Shown: piece by piece, positions 42,822 to 51,040 of the stretch
Numbering within the stretch: the first letter of the stretch is position 1
How the letters are laid out: the number at the start of each line of letters is the position of its first letter
Assembly (NCBI RefSeq): GCF_029201565.1
Contig: NZ_CP104002.1
Location: 1,939,001-2,003,000 of the forward strand
DNA length: 64,000 nucleotides
Direction: 5' to 3'
Origin: Devosia sp. SD17-2
Lineage (GTDB): Bacteria > Pseudomonadota > Alphaproteobacteria > Rhizobiales > Devosiaceae
Position numbers and translations under genes: made by a program
Notes under the pieces: generated by a model
The model's database searches: none
Seen by the model: only the letters and a program-made list of their open reading frames with translations
What the model was told of the DNA's origin: nothing

Positions 42822-44041
42822 TGCTCGAAGTCGCACTCGGCAGCCTGCTGATCATTGCCCTGATCCTGGCGCTGGCGCTTGGCCTGCTCGCGGCTCGGTC
42901 CCTGCTGGTGCCTGACATCGCGCTGTCCGTCAGCGTCAATGGGGGGCAGGTCATCCCTGCCAAGCGCGCAGCCAAGCTGCTCGAGGTGCTGCATGGCGCC
43001 GGCATCGCGGTGCCCGCAGCGTGCGGCGGCAGCGGCACCTGCGGCCAGTGCCGGGTTATCGTGACAGGGGTAGGCGCAGGCGACCTGCGCTCCACGGAGC
43101 GCGGCCTGCTCTCGGCCAAGGAACGGCGGGCCCATGTGCGGCTCGCCTGTCAGCTCAACCTACGCGGTTCGGTTGATGTGACGGTCGGCCCCGAAATCCT
43201 GTCGGCGGAGACCTTTGCCTGTACCGTTGCGAGCAACCGCATGCTGGCGCCGCTGATCCGCGAACTGGTGCTTGACCTCCCCGCCCAGCATGAGCTCCAG
43301 TTCCGTGCCGGCGGCTTCATGCTGCTCACCGCGCCACCCTATGAGAGCGATTTCTCCCGCCTCGAGGTCGAGGCGGAGCACCAGCTTACCTGGCGGATAT
43401 CGGGCTGGGAAGGCTTGCGTGCGCGGGCATCCGAGCGCACGACTCGGGCCTACTCGTTGGCGAACCGGCCGGAGGACCAAGGACGGGTCGTGTTCAATAT
43501 TCGGTTGGCCGTTCCCCCCGCCGGTCAGGAAACCGAGATTCCACCCGGGATAGTGTCTTCCTACCTGTTTGGACTTCAGCCAGGCGACAGCGTCGAGGTG
43601 TCAGGTCCGTTCGGCGACTTCCACGGGCAGCCAACCGAGCGCGAAATGGTGTTTATCGGCGGAGGCGTCGGCATGGCGCCGCTCCGCGCCATGATCCATG
43701 AGCAACTCGGGCAAGGCACCCAGCGGCGCATCTCCTATTTCTATGGCGCCCGCGCCCGCGCCGATCTGTTTTATTTCGAGGAGTTTGAGCAGCTCGCCGG
43801 CGGCCACCCCAACTTCAACTGGACCGCGGCCCTGTCCGATCCAGCGCCCGGCGACCGTTGGCAGGGACCCACTGGCTTCATCCACGAAGTGCTCCTTAAG
43901 GCGCTTGGCAACCATCCCGCGCCCGAGGATTGTGAATACTACCTGTGCGGGCCACCCGTCATGATCTCTGCCGTCCTCTCGGCGCTCGATCAGCTCGGGG
44001 TCGAACCGCATTCCATCTTCAACGACGACTTCGGGAGCTGA
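42818..44041 (+). CDS. nqrF: Na+-translocating NADH:quinone reductase subunit F
   Basis: 407 residues. One N-terminal membrane helix is followed by a 2Fe-2S ferredoxin domain with Cys69, Cys75, Cys78 and Cys111 (ACGGSGTCGQC, then LACQLN), matching the spacing of Vibrio NqrF. Then come FAD-binding (RAYSLANRP) and NADH-binding parts (GGGVGMAPLRAMIHEQL, YYLCGPPVM). It accepts electrons from NADH for the complex. Start MMLEVALGSLL overlaps the nqrE stop. Intact. Confidence 0.93.
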   Translation: MMLEVALGSLLIIALILALALGLLAARSLLVPDIALSVSVNGGQVIPAKRAAKLLEVLHGAGIAVPAACGGSGTCGQCRVIVTGVGAGDLRSTERGLLSAKERRAHVRLACQLNLRGSVDVTVGPEILSAETFACTVASNRMLAPLIRELVLDLPAQHELQFRAGGFMLLTAPPYESDFSRLEVEAEHQLTWRISGWEGLRARASERTTRAYSLANRPEDQGRVVFNIRLAVPPAGQETEIPPGIVSSYLFGLQPGDSVEVSGPFGDFHGQPTEREMVFIGGGVGMAPLRAMIHEQLGQGTQRRISYFYGARARADLFYFEEFEQLAGGHPNFNWTAALSDPAPGDRWQGPTGFIHEVLLKALGNHPAPEDCEYYLCGPPVMISAVLSALDQLGVEPHSIFNDDFGS

Positions 44042-44045
44042 GGGC

Positions 44046-45020
44046 ATGAACCTGCACCGACCAAATCGCCGCCTGATTCTCGCCGCTGGCCTAGCAGCCA
44101 TCGCCGCGCCAGCCCTTGCCCGCTCCCCCGCCGCCACTACGGTACTGGACGGCTCCGCTTTCGGAACGGGGTGGAGCGTGACGCTGCCTGAGCGGGCTAA
44201 CGCAGGCCACCTACGGCCAGCCTTGGAGGCAGTGCTGGTGCGGATCGACCGGCTTATGTCGCCGTGGCGAGCCGACAGCGCCGTCACCCATTTCAACCAC
44301 ACGCAGATGCGCGATCCGGTGCGGGTCGACACCGAGCTGCATGCGGTGACCGCCGCCGCATTAGCCCTCCGATCAGACAGCGCCGGCAGCTACGATCCCG
44401 CGGTCGGGCCCTTGGTGCATCGCTGGGGCTTCGGGCCTATTTCCGGGGCGTTTGCCGCCGAACGCCCCGGTTTCGAGCTTACCGATGACGCCCTGCGCAA
44501 GTGGCATCCCGGGCTCACCCTCGACCTCTGCGGCACCGCCAAGGGCTACGCGCTCGACCAGCTGGCGCGCACTTTACAATTGCATGGCGCAGAGGATTTT
44601 ATCGTCGATCTGGGCGGCGAGATCGCTGCCCGCGGCCACCATCCCAGCGGCCGAAACTGGCATGTTGCCGTCGAGGACCCGCGCCCGGGAACGACTGGCG
44701 CCGTCGAAGTGGTCGATCTCCACGGGCGGGCCATTGCCACGTCAGGGAACAAGGTTAACGGCTTCACGCTGGGGGCGCGACGTTACAGCCATATCATTGA
44801 TCCTGGCACGGCTGAGCCGGTCGTCGGATCGGCTGCATCGGTCTCGGTCATTGCCGACGCGGCGATGACGGCAGATGGCTGGGCCACGGCGCTGATGGCG
44901 GCAGGCACGGCCGGGCCTGTGTTGGCGCAGCAGCACGGGATAGACGCCCTCTTCCTGTTCGACGAGTCGACGGGGCTCCGGCGGGTCGCCGTCAACCGCT
45001 TCGCCGAGCACTTGCTATGA
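44046..45020 (+). CDS. apbE: FAD:protein FMN transferase
   Basis: 324 residues with a Tat-like or Sec signal (NRRLILAAGLAAIAAPALA). Family segments include MSPWRADSAVTHFN, GSYDPAVGPLVHRWGF, LDLCGTAKGYALDQLARTL, DFIVDLGGEIAARG and the C-terminal RYSHIIDPGTAEPV. ApbE attaches FMN covalently to NqrB and NqrC, so it belongs here, yet both clients are missing from this locus. Confidence 0.92.
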   Translation: MNLHRPNRRLILAAGLAAIAAPALARSPAATTVLDGSAFGTGWSVTLPERANAGHLRPALEAVLVRIDRLMSPWRADSAVTHFNHTQMRDPVRVDTELHAVTAAALALRSDSAGSYDPAVGPLVHRWGFGPISGAFAAERPGFELTDDALRKWHPGLTLDLCGTAKGYALDQLARTLQLHGAEDFIVDLGGEIAARGHHPSGRNWHVAVEDPRPGTTGAVEVVDLHGRAIATSGNKVNGFTLGARRYSHIIDPGTAEPVVGSAASVSVIADAAMTADGWATALMAAGTAGPVLAQQHGIDALFLFDESTGLRRVAVNRFAEHLL

Positions 45021-45030
45021 GGAGACAGCC

Positions 45031-45207
45031 ATGGAGATGATCTTTGCGCCGGTTATCGTGCTGTTCACCACCGCCGGGTTGGCACTGGGCCTCATTCTGC
45101 GCGGGCGCCCGCTGCAATCCTCGTGCGGCGGCATGAGCTGCCTCCCCGACGCCGACCGGTGCGCGGCCTGCCCGAAAAAGCTGCGGGAGGCAGGTAATCA
45201 TGACTGA
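45031..45207 (+). CDS. nqrM: NqrM-like Na+-NQR maturation protein (58 residues)
   Basis: GGAGACAGCC precedes ATG 45031. One membrane helix (FAPVIVLFTTAGLALGLIL) is followed by RGRPLQSSCGGMSCLPDADR and a CxxC in CAACPK, giving the four cysteines of the NqrM (DUF539) family. NqrM delivers iron for the centre formed by NqrD and NqrE. It ends inside the next gene (overlap at 45200-45207). Too short to be found by length-based gene calling. Confidence 0.82.
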   Translation: MEMIFAPVIVLFTTAGLALGLILRGRPLQSSCGGMSCLPDADRCAACPKKLREAGNHD

Positions 45208-45589
45208 CCCTGTCTCTGGTGTCATGCAGATCGAATATCTGACGCTCGACGCTGCCATGCCCGTCCGCCAGGCCGCAGGCCTGCTGCATGCGAACGGCCA
45301 GGAATCGGCGCCCGTCGTGAATTCGACGGGCGACCTGGTTGGCATTCTCACCCAGAAGGACTGTTTTCGTCCTGCCATGATGGCGAGCTACTACAGACAA
45401 TGGCGGGGGAACGTAGGCGAGCAGATGAGCGACCAGGTCAAGACCATTGAAGCCGACCTGGACATTGTTGCCGCGGCCGAGATGTTCGTGGCCGAGCCAC
45501 ATCGATCCTTCCCGGTGTTGCGGTCCGGCCAGCTGGTAGGCATGCTGCGCCGCGAGGATGTCCTGGGGCGTCTGCTCCAGCTCGGCTGA
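45200..45589 (+). CDS. CBS-domain protein (two CBS motifs)
   Basis: 129 residues consisting of a CBS pair: VMQIEYLTLDAAMPVRQAAG to GILTQKDCF, and MSDQVKTIEADLDIVAAAEM to GMLRREDVL. Such pairs bind adenine nucleotides and regulate partners. Here it follows nqrM with an 8-base overlap, so it belongs to the operon and may report energy state to it. That role is an inference. Confidence 0.85.
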   Translation: MTDPVSGVMQIEYLTLDAAMPVRQAAGLLHANGQESAPVVNSTGDLVGILTQKDCFRPAMMASYYRQWRGNVGEQMSDQVKTIEADLDIVAAAEMFVAEPHRSFPVLRSGQLVGMLRREDVLGRLLQLG

Positions 45590-45761
45590 GGTCCTCAGCT
45601 CAACCCTATCCCCTGGAGCATACCGGGCGAGAACTATTTAGGTCATCAGATAATGGGAGAAGAGCGCGCCCCTTGACCGCCCCTGCGTCGCGGGAAACTA
45701 TCGTCCAACCGGGTCAGTTCTCAATGACAATCCCGGGGGTGCGGACTAAAACTTGGACCGG

Positions 45762-46661
45762 TTATGCCGTAATGCCGAGACTTTGTCGGTATTCGATTGG
45801 GCTAAGAGAGCCAAGGGATATCTTGATGCGCTTCTCGTTGTACCAACGGATGTAGGAATCAACTTCGATGACGAACTGCTCGACCGTGGTCGCCTTCCAG
45901 TCCCGAGGGTAAAAGAGTTCTGTTTTTAGTCTACCGAAGAAGCCTTCGCATGCGGCGTTATCTTGCGAGCAGCCCTTGCGGGACATTGAGCGAACCAGCT
46001 TCGCGTCGCCAATCCTGGATAACCAGCCTGGCCAGCGATAATGGGCACCGCGATCAGAATGAACGATGGGCCGTGCATCCCCGCCAGCCACAGTGTCGAT
46101 GGCGGCATCCAGCATTGTGTTGACCAGTTCGGCGTCTGGATGCGTTCCAATGGACCAGCTGATGACCAGGCCATCGAAGCAATCGATGATGGGCGAGAGG
46201 TACACCTTGCCAGCCGGAATCTGGAACTCGGTAATATCCGTGAGCCACTTTTCGTTCGGGGCCTCGGCCTGGAAATCGCGATTGATAAGGTTTTCAGGTG
46301 CCGGACTGATTTCTCCAAGATAGGAACCGTACCGGCGCCGCTTTGGCTGAGCAACGACCAAGCCCTCCTGTTTCATCAACCGCTGGACGACCTTTTCAGA
46401 GATTGTAACGCACTGCCTGGCCAGCGACGCCTGTAGCCTGGGGTAGCCGTAGCAGCAGTGGTTGAGCTCGAAGATTTCATTGATGCTGTGACGAATAGCG
46501 AGGTACTTGTCCGCCATCTTCACACGGGCTCGATGGTAAAAGTACGAACTTCGTGCCAGCCCCAATTGGGCAAGCAGCTCTGGCAGCCGATAGAGATCTT
46601 TGAGGGCGTCAACCAGCAGTGTCTTCTCCCGATTGCTCAGGAGTTGCAGATCAACGCCCAA
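45762..46661 (-). CDS. IS3-family transposase OrfB (DDE integrase domain)
   Basis: 299 residues as read from ATG. An HTH_21 region (SINEIFELNHCCYGYPRLQA) precedes the rve domain, with catalytic Asp in EKWLTDITEF, Asp in ARPIVHSDRGAHY and Glu in NAACEGFFGRLKTE. The end SLSPIEYRQSLG is canonical. Intact. Confidence 0.92.
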   Translation of the reverse strand: MGVDLQLLSNREKTLLVDALKDLYRLPELLAQLGLARSSYFYHRARVKMADKYLAIRHSINEIFELNHCCYGYPRLQASLARQCVTISEKVVQRLMKQEGLVVAQPKRRRYGSYLGEISPAPENLINRDFQAEAPNEKWLTDITEFQIPAGKVYLSPIIDCFDGLVISWSIGTHPDAELVNTMLDAAIDTVAGGDARPIVHSDRGAHYRWPGWLSRIGDAKLVRSMSRKGCSQDNAACEGFFGRLKTELFYPRDWKATTVEQFVIEVDSYIRWYNEKRIKISLGSLSPIEYRQSLGITA

Positions 46662-46969
46662 GCCTTTTTTAGGAGTTCATTGGCCCTCTTCAAGAGGTCC
46701 CGCTCGATCTGCAGTTGCCGGATGTCGCGTTGCAGGGAGTCGAGCTGACGCTCCAGCTCCTCTCGCTCTGGCGCTGCCGGTGAAGAGTTCTTGCGTTTCA
46801 TGGGTGAGGGAGCCTCAGGGCCGAGTAACTGGTTTTTCCAGTTATACAATGTCGGCCTGCATACGCCGAATTTTTCAGCAACGGCCTGCACACTTTCAAC
46901 CGTGTTGGAGAGGTCATCCGCAATCAGCAGCCGGCCTCCAGCGGGATCGAACGTATATGGGCCTGTCAC
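46637..46969 (-). CDS. IS3-family transposase OrfA
   Basis: 110 residues with an HTH (SVQAVAEKFGVCRPTLYNWK) and a leucine zipper (ERDLLKRANELLKKAWALIC). The start region MTGPYTFDPAGGRLLIADDL is typical of one IS3 subgroup. Its start lies 4 bases inside the end of the HTH gene. Confidence 0.85.
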   Translation of the reverse strand: MTGPYTFDPAGGRLLIADDLSNTVESVQAVAEKFGVCRPTLYNWKNQLLGPEAPSPMKRKNSSPAAPEREELERQLDSLQRDIRQLQIERDLLKRANELLKKAWALICNS

Positions 46970-47286
46970 GGAGCATCGTCGGCGCCAACCGGCCCACCCT
47001 CAGACTCCAGCCGAGTGAGCTGACGCACATCGCGACGGGTGAATTTCAACCGAACGCCAGCACCCATCCCGTCGGCCTCGTCGAGGACTACAACCCCAAA
47101 ATAGTCCAGGGCGGCCTTTATCCCGGTGAATTCCTTTCCCGGCGGCACCAAAGCGCTGCCCCCAGCTTCAAGCTGCTGCAATTTGGTCAACGGCAAGCCG
47201 GCGGCGGCCGCGAAGTCACCCTGCGGCACTCCTGCCAATACCCGGGCTGCCGCAATCAGGCGACCGGTAATCTTATCCTTAACCAC
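46966..47286 (-). CDS. Small helix-turn-helix (XRE-like) regulator
   Basis: 106 residues. An HTH of the Cro/CI type at about residues 8-55 (ITGRLIAAARVLAGVPQGDF, AAAAGLPLTKLQQLEAGGSA) is followed by a short beta-rich segment. The gene may have lost its own 3' end to the IS3 element, because the stop lies 4 bases from the OrfA start. Target unknown. Confidence 0.72.
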   Translation of the reverse strand: MVKDKITGRLIAAARVLAGVPQGDFAAAAGLPLTKLQQLEAGGSALVPPGKEFTGIKAALDYFGVVVLDEADGMGAGVRLKFTRRDVRQLTRLESEGGPVGADDAP

Positions 47287-47358
47287 ATCGATCTCCTCAG
47301 GCGGAGCTAGTCAGGCGTTCAGCGGACGCGCTCTCATTCCCGCTCTTGCCACTAAATT

Positions 47359-48111
47359 TTAGATGGCCGTGTAGCCACCGTCGACAAGGTAGTAACTGCC
47401 GCTCACGAACGAAGCGTCATCCGAAAGCAGGAACCGCACCACTTTTGCCACTTCGTCCGCCTTGCCCAGACGACCGAGAGGATGGCGGGCAATCAGCTGT
47501 GTGCGAAAATCGTCGGGAAGGTTCGCCAGAAGCGGGGTGTCGATATAGGCGGGTCCCACACAGTTGATCCGCAACCCTTGAGGTCCGTACTCGGCGGCCG
47601 CGTTCTTGGTCAGCCCGACTACGCCGTGCTTGGCAGCGGTGTAGGCACTGTTGCCAATTGCCGCGACGGTTCCATGGATCGAGGCCATGTTTACGATGGC
47701 GCCTTGCGTCGCCCCGGCCTTGAGCATCGACGGTATCTGAAACCGCATGCCGTAGAGGACGCCATTGAGGTTTATGTCGATGACCCGGTTCCAGTCCTCG
47801 AGGTCGATCTCGCCCGTGGGGGCCGCCTTGCCGCCGATACCGGCATTGTTCACTGCATAGTTCAATTTGCCATAGGTGCGGAGTGCAAACTCTACAGTCT
47901 CGCGGTTGTCGTCAATGGAAGCGCTGTCTGCCTTGAAGGGAGATGCCTTACCGCCACTTGCGACAATCTCGTCCGCAACCCGTTGAGCCGCGCTCTCACT
48001 GATATCGGCGAGCACCACCTGCGCACCAAGCCCGGCCAACTCCCTGGCAATGGCTTCACCGATGCCGGAGCCGGCGCCAGTAACCAAGGCAACTTTACCA
48101 TCGAACGACAT
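47359..48111 (-). CDS. Short-chain dehydrogenase/reductase (SDR)
   Basis: 250 residues. The cofactor motif TGAGSGIG is at about residue 11, and the catalytic triad is visible: the Ser in MASIHGTVAAIGNSAYT region with YxxxK as YTAAK (about residue 153). The end DDASFVSGSYYLVDGGYT is the classical SDR C-terminus. The substrate is unknown. It is 51 bases downstream of the (frameshifted) FMN reductase gene on the same strand, so the two probably formed an operon for a redox or detoxification step. Confidence 0.9.
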   Translation of the reverse strand: MSFDGKVALVTGAGSGIGEAIARELAGLGAQVVLADISESAAQRVADEIVASGGKASPFKADSASIDDNRETVEFALRTYGKLNYAVNNAGIGGKAAPTGEIDLEDWNRVIDINLNGVLYGMRFQIPSMLKAGATQGAIVNMASIHGTVAAIGNSAYTAAKHGVVGLTKNAAAEYGPQGLRINCVGPAYIDTPLLANLPDDFRTQLIARHPLGRLGKADEVAKVVRFLLSDDASFVSGSYYLVDGGYTAI

Positions 48112-48162
48112 CGTTATGCTCCTTCTATGTGAAACCGGTACTTCTTGCTGGGTGAGACAGGG

Positions 48163-48737
48163 CTAGCCTACTTCTCTCGGAAACGCCGTATAGACTTGTT
48201 CGATGAACTGGTGGAACGACACCATGTAGTCTCGCAGGAACTGCTCGGTATCCGGATTCGAGACGTTGCCATCATCATCCACCAGATCGGGTGCGAAGTG
48301 AATACAGGCCTCGATGGCGCTCATCTGGGGGAGTTGCAGAAGCTCAGCACACTGCGCAGGCTTTGCTGTGCTACCGCAGTACCAATGGCGCCAATCGAAG
48401 CGCCGATGACAGCGGGAGGTTTACGGGTAAAGGAGTTCTGCTCCCAAGGCCGGCTCGCCCAATCGATGGCGTTTTTCAATCCGCCTGGAATGGAGCGATT
48501 GTACTCGGGGGTTACGAACAGAACTGCGTCCGCGTCGGCGATCGCCTGCTTCAGCGCGAGGGCGGATGGTGGGTAATCAGCATCGTAGTCCTGGCTGTAT
48601 AGCGGCAAATCCTTGATCGGGATTTCACGAAGCTCAAGCGCATCGGGTGCCAGCTTCACCAAGGCGGCTGCCAGTTTGCGGTTAATGGACGTCGAGGACA
48701 GGCTGCCGACGAAATAGCCAACTGTGAAGGTGCTCAC
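48163..48737 (-). pseudogene. NADPH-dependent FMN reductase (ChrR/azoreductase-like), frameshifted
   Basis: A GTG at 48737 with AGGAGA upstream starts STFTVGYFVGSLSSTSINRK, then LFVTPEYNRSIPGGLKNAID and EQNSFTRKPPAVIGASIGAI, the flavodoxin-like NAD(P)H:FMN reductase fold. The frame ends at 48321 (CNSPR). After the five-base G run at 48327-48331 a neighbouring frame continues QMSAIEACIHFAPDLVDDDG and on to AFPREVG at 48163. One extra C on the coding strand restores about 190 residues. A recent mutation or a sequencing error in a homopolymer is likely. Confidence 0.82.
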
Positions 48738-49057
48738 GGTCGTTCTCCTGCTGGGTGGAGACAGGACAACGCTGTCACAGCAGGATGGCTCCCGAGACGA
48801 GTGGCGCCCGTGTGCGGTTAATCGCCAGCTGATGGGCAAAATGTCACATCCGGCCGCCCTGTGAACACTGCATCATAGAATTACTTCTTGAATTCATTCA
48901 TCCTACAAAACGCAGTATACTGATATCTATTGTTAAACGTGCAAATCCTGCCGTGGCGGTTGAATGCACCGACCCCTCACATACTTGAATCTATTTCAAA
49001 AAACCCTATATATGTTTCGCAACACTGATAGTTGATGTTCATCCAGTGGAGAAAATC
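48738..49057. other. Divergent promoter region between the FMN reductase and DUF982 genes
   Basis: About 320 bases, AT-rich around 48880-48960. It holds the outward promoters for both directions. I see no clear palindrome, hairpin terminator or RNA gene. Confidence 0.4.
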
Positions 49058-49351
49058 ATGGGAACCAGAGATTTCGAGAGACCGATCTTTTTTCGTACTG
49101 ATGAGGGGCGCCCGGGGAATTTCAGGGCCGACAATGCTTCTGATGCGCTGAGCTATATGGAGCGGTTCTGGTCCGGGGCGCGAACACGCGAATTCAGGAG
49201 AGCTTATGCGATCTGCGAGAGCGCTCTGAAGAATCTCGCCTCCGCAGAATCCGCTCGCGGCTATGTCGTCGCAGCGGCCGAACAGGCCGGCATTCTCGAC
49301 CGCCCGAAGATGCTCGCAATGGCAAGGTCTGCACGTCGTCAGGTGGCGTAG
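49058..49351 (+). CDS. DUF982 domain protein
   Basis: 97 residues from ATG 49058 (GTGGAGAAAATC upstream). The pattern NASDALSYMERFWSGARTRE, FRRAYAICESALKNLASAES and GYVVAAAEQAGIL matches the DUF982 domain that is widespread in rhizobial genomes. Function unknown. Confidence 0.78.
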   Translation: MGTRDFERPIFFRTDEGRPGNFRADNASDALSYMERFWSGARTREFRRAYAICESALKNLASAESARGYVVAAAEQAGILDRPKMLAMARSARRQVA

Positions 49352-49459
49352 GGATGGCCGAGCGGAGGGCGCCGGCACGCTAAGCGGCCAACCGCCACAA
49401 TCATCAATACCAACGGCCCGGCTGGCGACCCCGGGACCCTATTCGGAAAGGACAAGCTC

Positions 49460-50263
49460 ATGCAAATCAATCATCCAACGACGCTCACCCTGGACGATCA
49501 CGCTCAGCTAGAGCAGTTGATGTGCACCCTGACCGGCAGAAGAGACGACTTTGCAGCGCTAGTGCGTCGTAAATTGGAGTCCGCGGTGATCATCCGCCCC
49601 GAAGACGCGGATGATCACCTGGTGACCAGCGGTAGGCACGTGCGATATAGGGTTAATGGCGAGGGGGCCAAGGAACACGTTATCTCCTGGAACCTGGCAC
49701 CTACCGGTGGCGTGTCCACACTCTCACTACAGGACAGCCGCGGACTGGCCTTGCTAGGGTTGCGCGTTGGGCAGAGCATGTCCCTTCCCATGGATACTGG
49801 TCGCATGACCATCAAGGTGGAAAACGTCGCGCTCACTCACGGTCGCGCACCGGTGGAAGGCAACTCCCCCTCATTGCCGCTACGAGCCGAAAGCCTGGGT
49901 TCAACACTGGAATTTGCCGGGCGTCGATTCCTGCGCACTCTGAAGCATGGTTTTGCGCGCATGCAGAAGGGGCGGACGGAGTCTGTACTGCTACGACTGA
50001 GCGATGCGACCCTAAGGGACATCGGAATCACACGAGGTGAGATTCCACATGTTGCCGGTATCGTGGCGGGCCTCGTACCGGCCTCGGATCATGGAAAGGG
50101 GAGTGCTCCTAGGAAGAGGCGCCGCAACTCCGTGACCTCACGAAGCCGCCCCCTTACCCACTCCGTGCGTGAACAACGAGTGACGATGGCAAGGACAAAA
50201 GACAACGGAAATACCTCCGTCGACGCAGTCAATGCGAACGCCCGTCAACATGCCAGGCCGTAA
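49460..50263 (+). CDS. GreA/GreB-C-terminal-like (Rnk-type) protein with a DUF1127-like segment
   Basis: 267 residues. Residues about 1-125 resemble the N-terminal coiled segment and FKBP-like domain of Rnk/GreA relatives (LDDHAQLEQLMCTLTGRRDD, ISWNLAPTGGVSTLSLQDSR, GLALLGLRVGQSMSLPMDTG). Residues about 178-200 (LRLSDATLRDIGITRGEIPH) match the DUF1127 motif. A basic tail follows. The combination is unusual. AAAGGACAAGCTC precedes the ATG. The tail after about residue 205 may be read-through of flanking DNA next to the IS3 remnant. Confidence 0.65.
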   Translation: MQINHPTTLTLDDHAQLEQLMCTLTGRRDDFAALVRRKLESAVIIRPEDADDHLVTSGRHVRYRVNGEGAKEHVISWNLAPTGGVSTLSLQDSRGLALLGLRVGQSMSLPMDTGRMTIKVENVALTHGRAPVEGNSPSLPLRAESLGSTLEFAGRRFLRTLKHGFARMQKGRTESVLLRLSDATLRDIGITRGEIPHVAGIVAGLVPASDHGKGSAPRKRRRNSVTSRSRPLTHSVREQRVTMARTKDNGNTSVDAVNANARQHARP

Positions 50264-50365
50264 TTCCAGATGGCTTGAATGTCCGGCATCAGCGCCTATG
50301 TCCCAGAATTGGGTTTGATCGTTAAGGAGAGTTCTGGTCTCGTCTGATTGACGAAAGACACCAGA

Positions 50366-50740
50366 ATGACGACGAAAACCACGAAGACGAAGAAGCCCGC
50401 CGAGCAGGTGGTCAAGAACATCCGCCGGGCGACGCGGCGGCATTTTTCTGCCGAGGACAAGATCCGTATTGTTCTCGATGGGCTCCGCGGCGAAGACAGC
50501 ATTGCCGAGCTGTGCCGGCGCGAAGGCATTGCCCAGAGCCTTTATTACACCTGGTCGAAAGAGTTCATGGAGGCTGGTAAGCGCCGTCTGGCTGGCGATA
50601 CGGCGCGTGCGGCGACCAGTGACGAGGTCAAGGACCTGCGTCGTGAGGCGAGTGCGCTCAAGGAGTGCGTTGCCGACCTGACCCTGGAAAACCGCCTGCT
50701 CAAAAAAAGCATGCTGGGGGATGGGGAAGACCAAGAATGA
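50366..50740 (+). CDS. IS3-family transposase OrfA
   Basis: About 124 residues (start MTTKTTKTKKPAEQVVKNIR). The HTH and zipper segments (RHFSAEDKIRIVLDGLRGED, LKECVADLTLENRLLKKSML) are nearly the same as in the OrfA at 38812-39216, differing at scattered positions, so they are two copies of one IS type that have diverged. Confidence 0.88.
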   Translation: MTTKTTKTKKPAEQVVKNIRRATRRHFSAEDKIRIVLDGLRGEDSIAELCRREGIAQSLYYTWSKEFMEAGKRRLAGDTARAATSDEVKDLRREASALKECVADLTLENRLLKKSMLGDGEDQE

Positions 50741-50955
50741 GGTATCCCGCAGCCGAAAAGCTAGAGATCATCCGACTATAGTCTGAGGCCTTCGTCAAAA
50801 CCCTGAAAAGGGACTACGCCTCAACCGTTATCCTCCCAGACGCCGAGACTATCCTGGCCTTGCTGCCCGAATGGATCGACGATTACTGTGAGGTCCACCC
50901 GCACTCCGGGCTCAAGTATCGCTCACCACGCGAGTTCCTGCGCCTCAGTGCCTAA
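50737..50955 (+). pseudogene. IS3 OrfB, start and end joined by an internal deletion
   Basis: MRYPAAEKLEIIRL runs into a TAG at 50779. A different frame then gives LKRDYASTVILPDAETILAL and HPHSGLKYRSPREFLRLSA to the stop at 50953, the C-terminal end of an IS3 integrase. The catalytic Asp residues are missing. Confidence 0.82.
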
Positions 50956-51040
50956 ACCCAACCGCCGCCTGTCCGGCGAAACGGGGTCCACTCCACTAGG
51001 CGCCTCCCGAGGGCATTCCATCCCCATGGGAGGAACGGGA

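Larger units (their letters stand above)
45762..46975 (-). mobile_element. IS3-family insertion sequence, both frames present
   Basis: OrfA (46969-46637) and OrfB (46661-45762) overlap, and a CTAAAAAAG run (on the minus strand, 46673-46664) gives a -1 frameshift site that joins them in a sensible frame (AAA AAA GGC TTG GGC GTT GAT). The element sits between the end of a truncated frame (45673, TTG, preceded by no recognised function) and the 3' end of an HTH gene. I could not fix its terminal repeats. Confidence 0.82.
50310..50955 (+). mobile_element. IS3-family remnant with internal deletion
   Basis: OrfA is complete. OrfB keeps its first 14 codons and its last 50, with everything between removed. 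The leader TTAAGGAG at about 50322 and the following TGGTCTCGTC match the related element at 38.8-39.2 kb. Confidence 0.82.

Noticed and set aside
45673..45761. TTG-started frame before the IS3 element as a truncated gene
   Set aside because: Only about 30 codons remain, without a recognised motif or a ribosome binding site; it may be a gene stub but cannot be supported.
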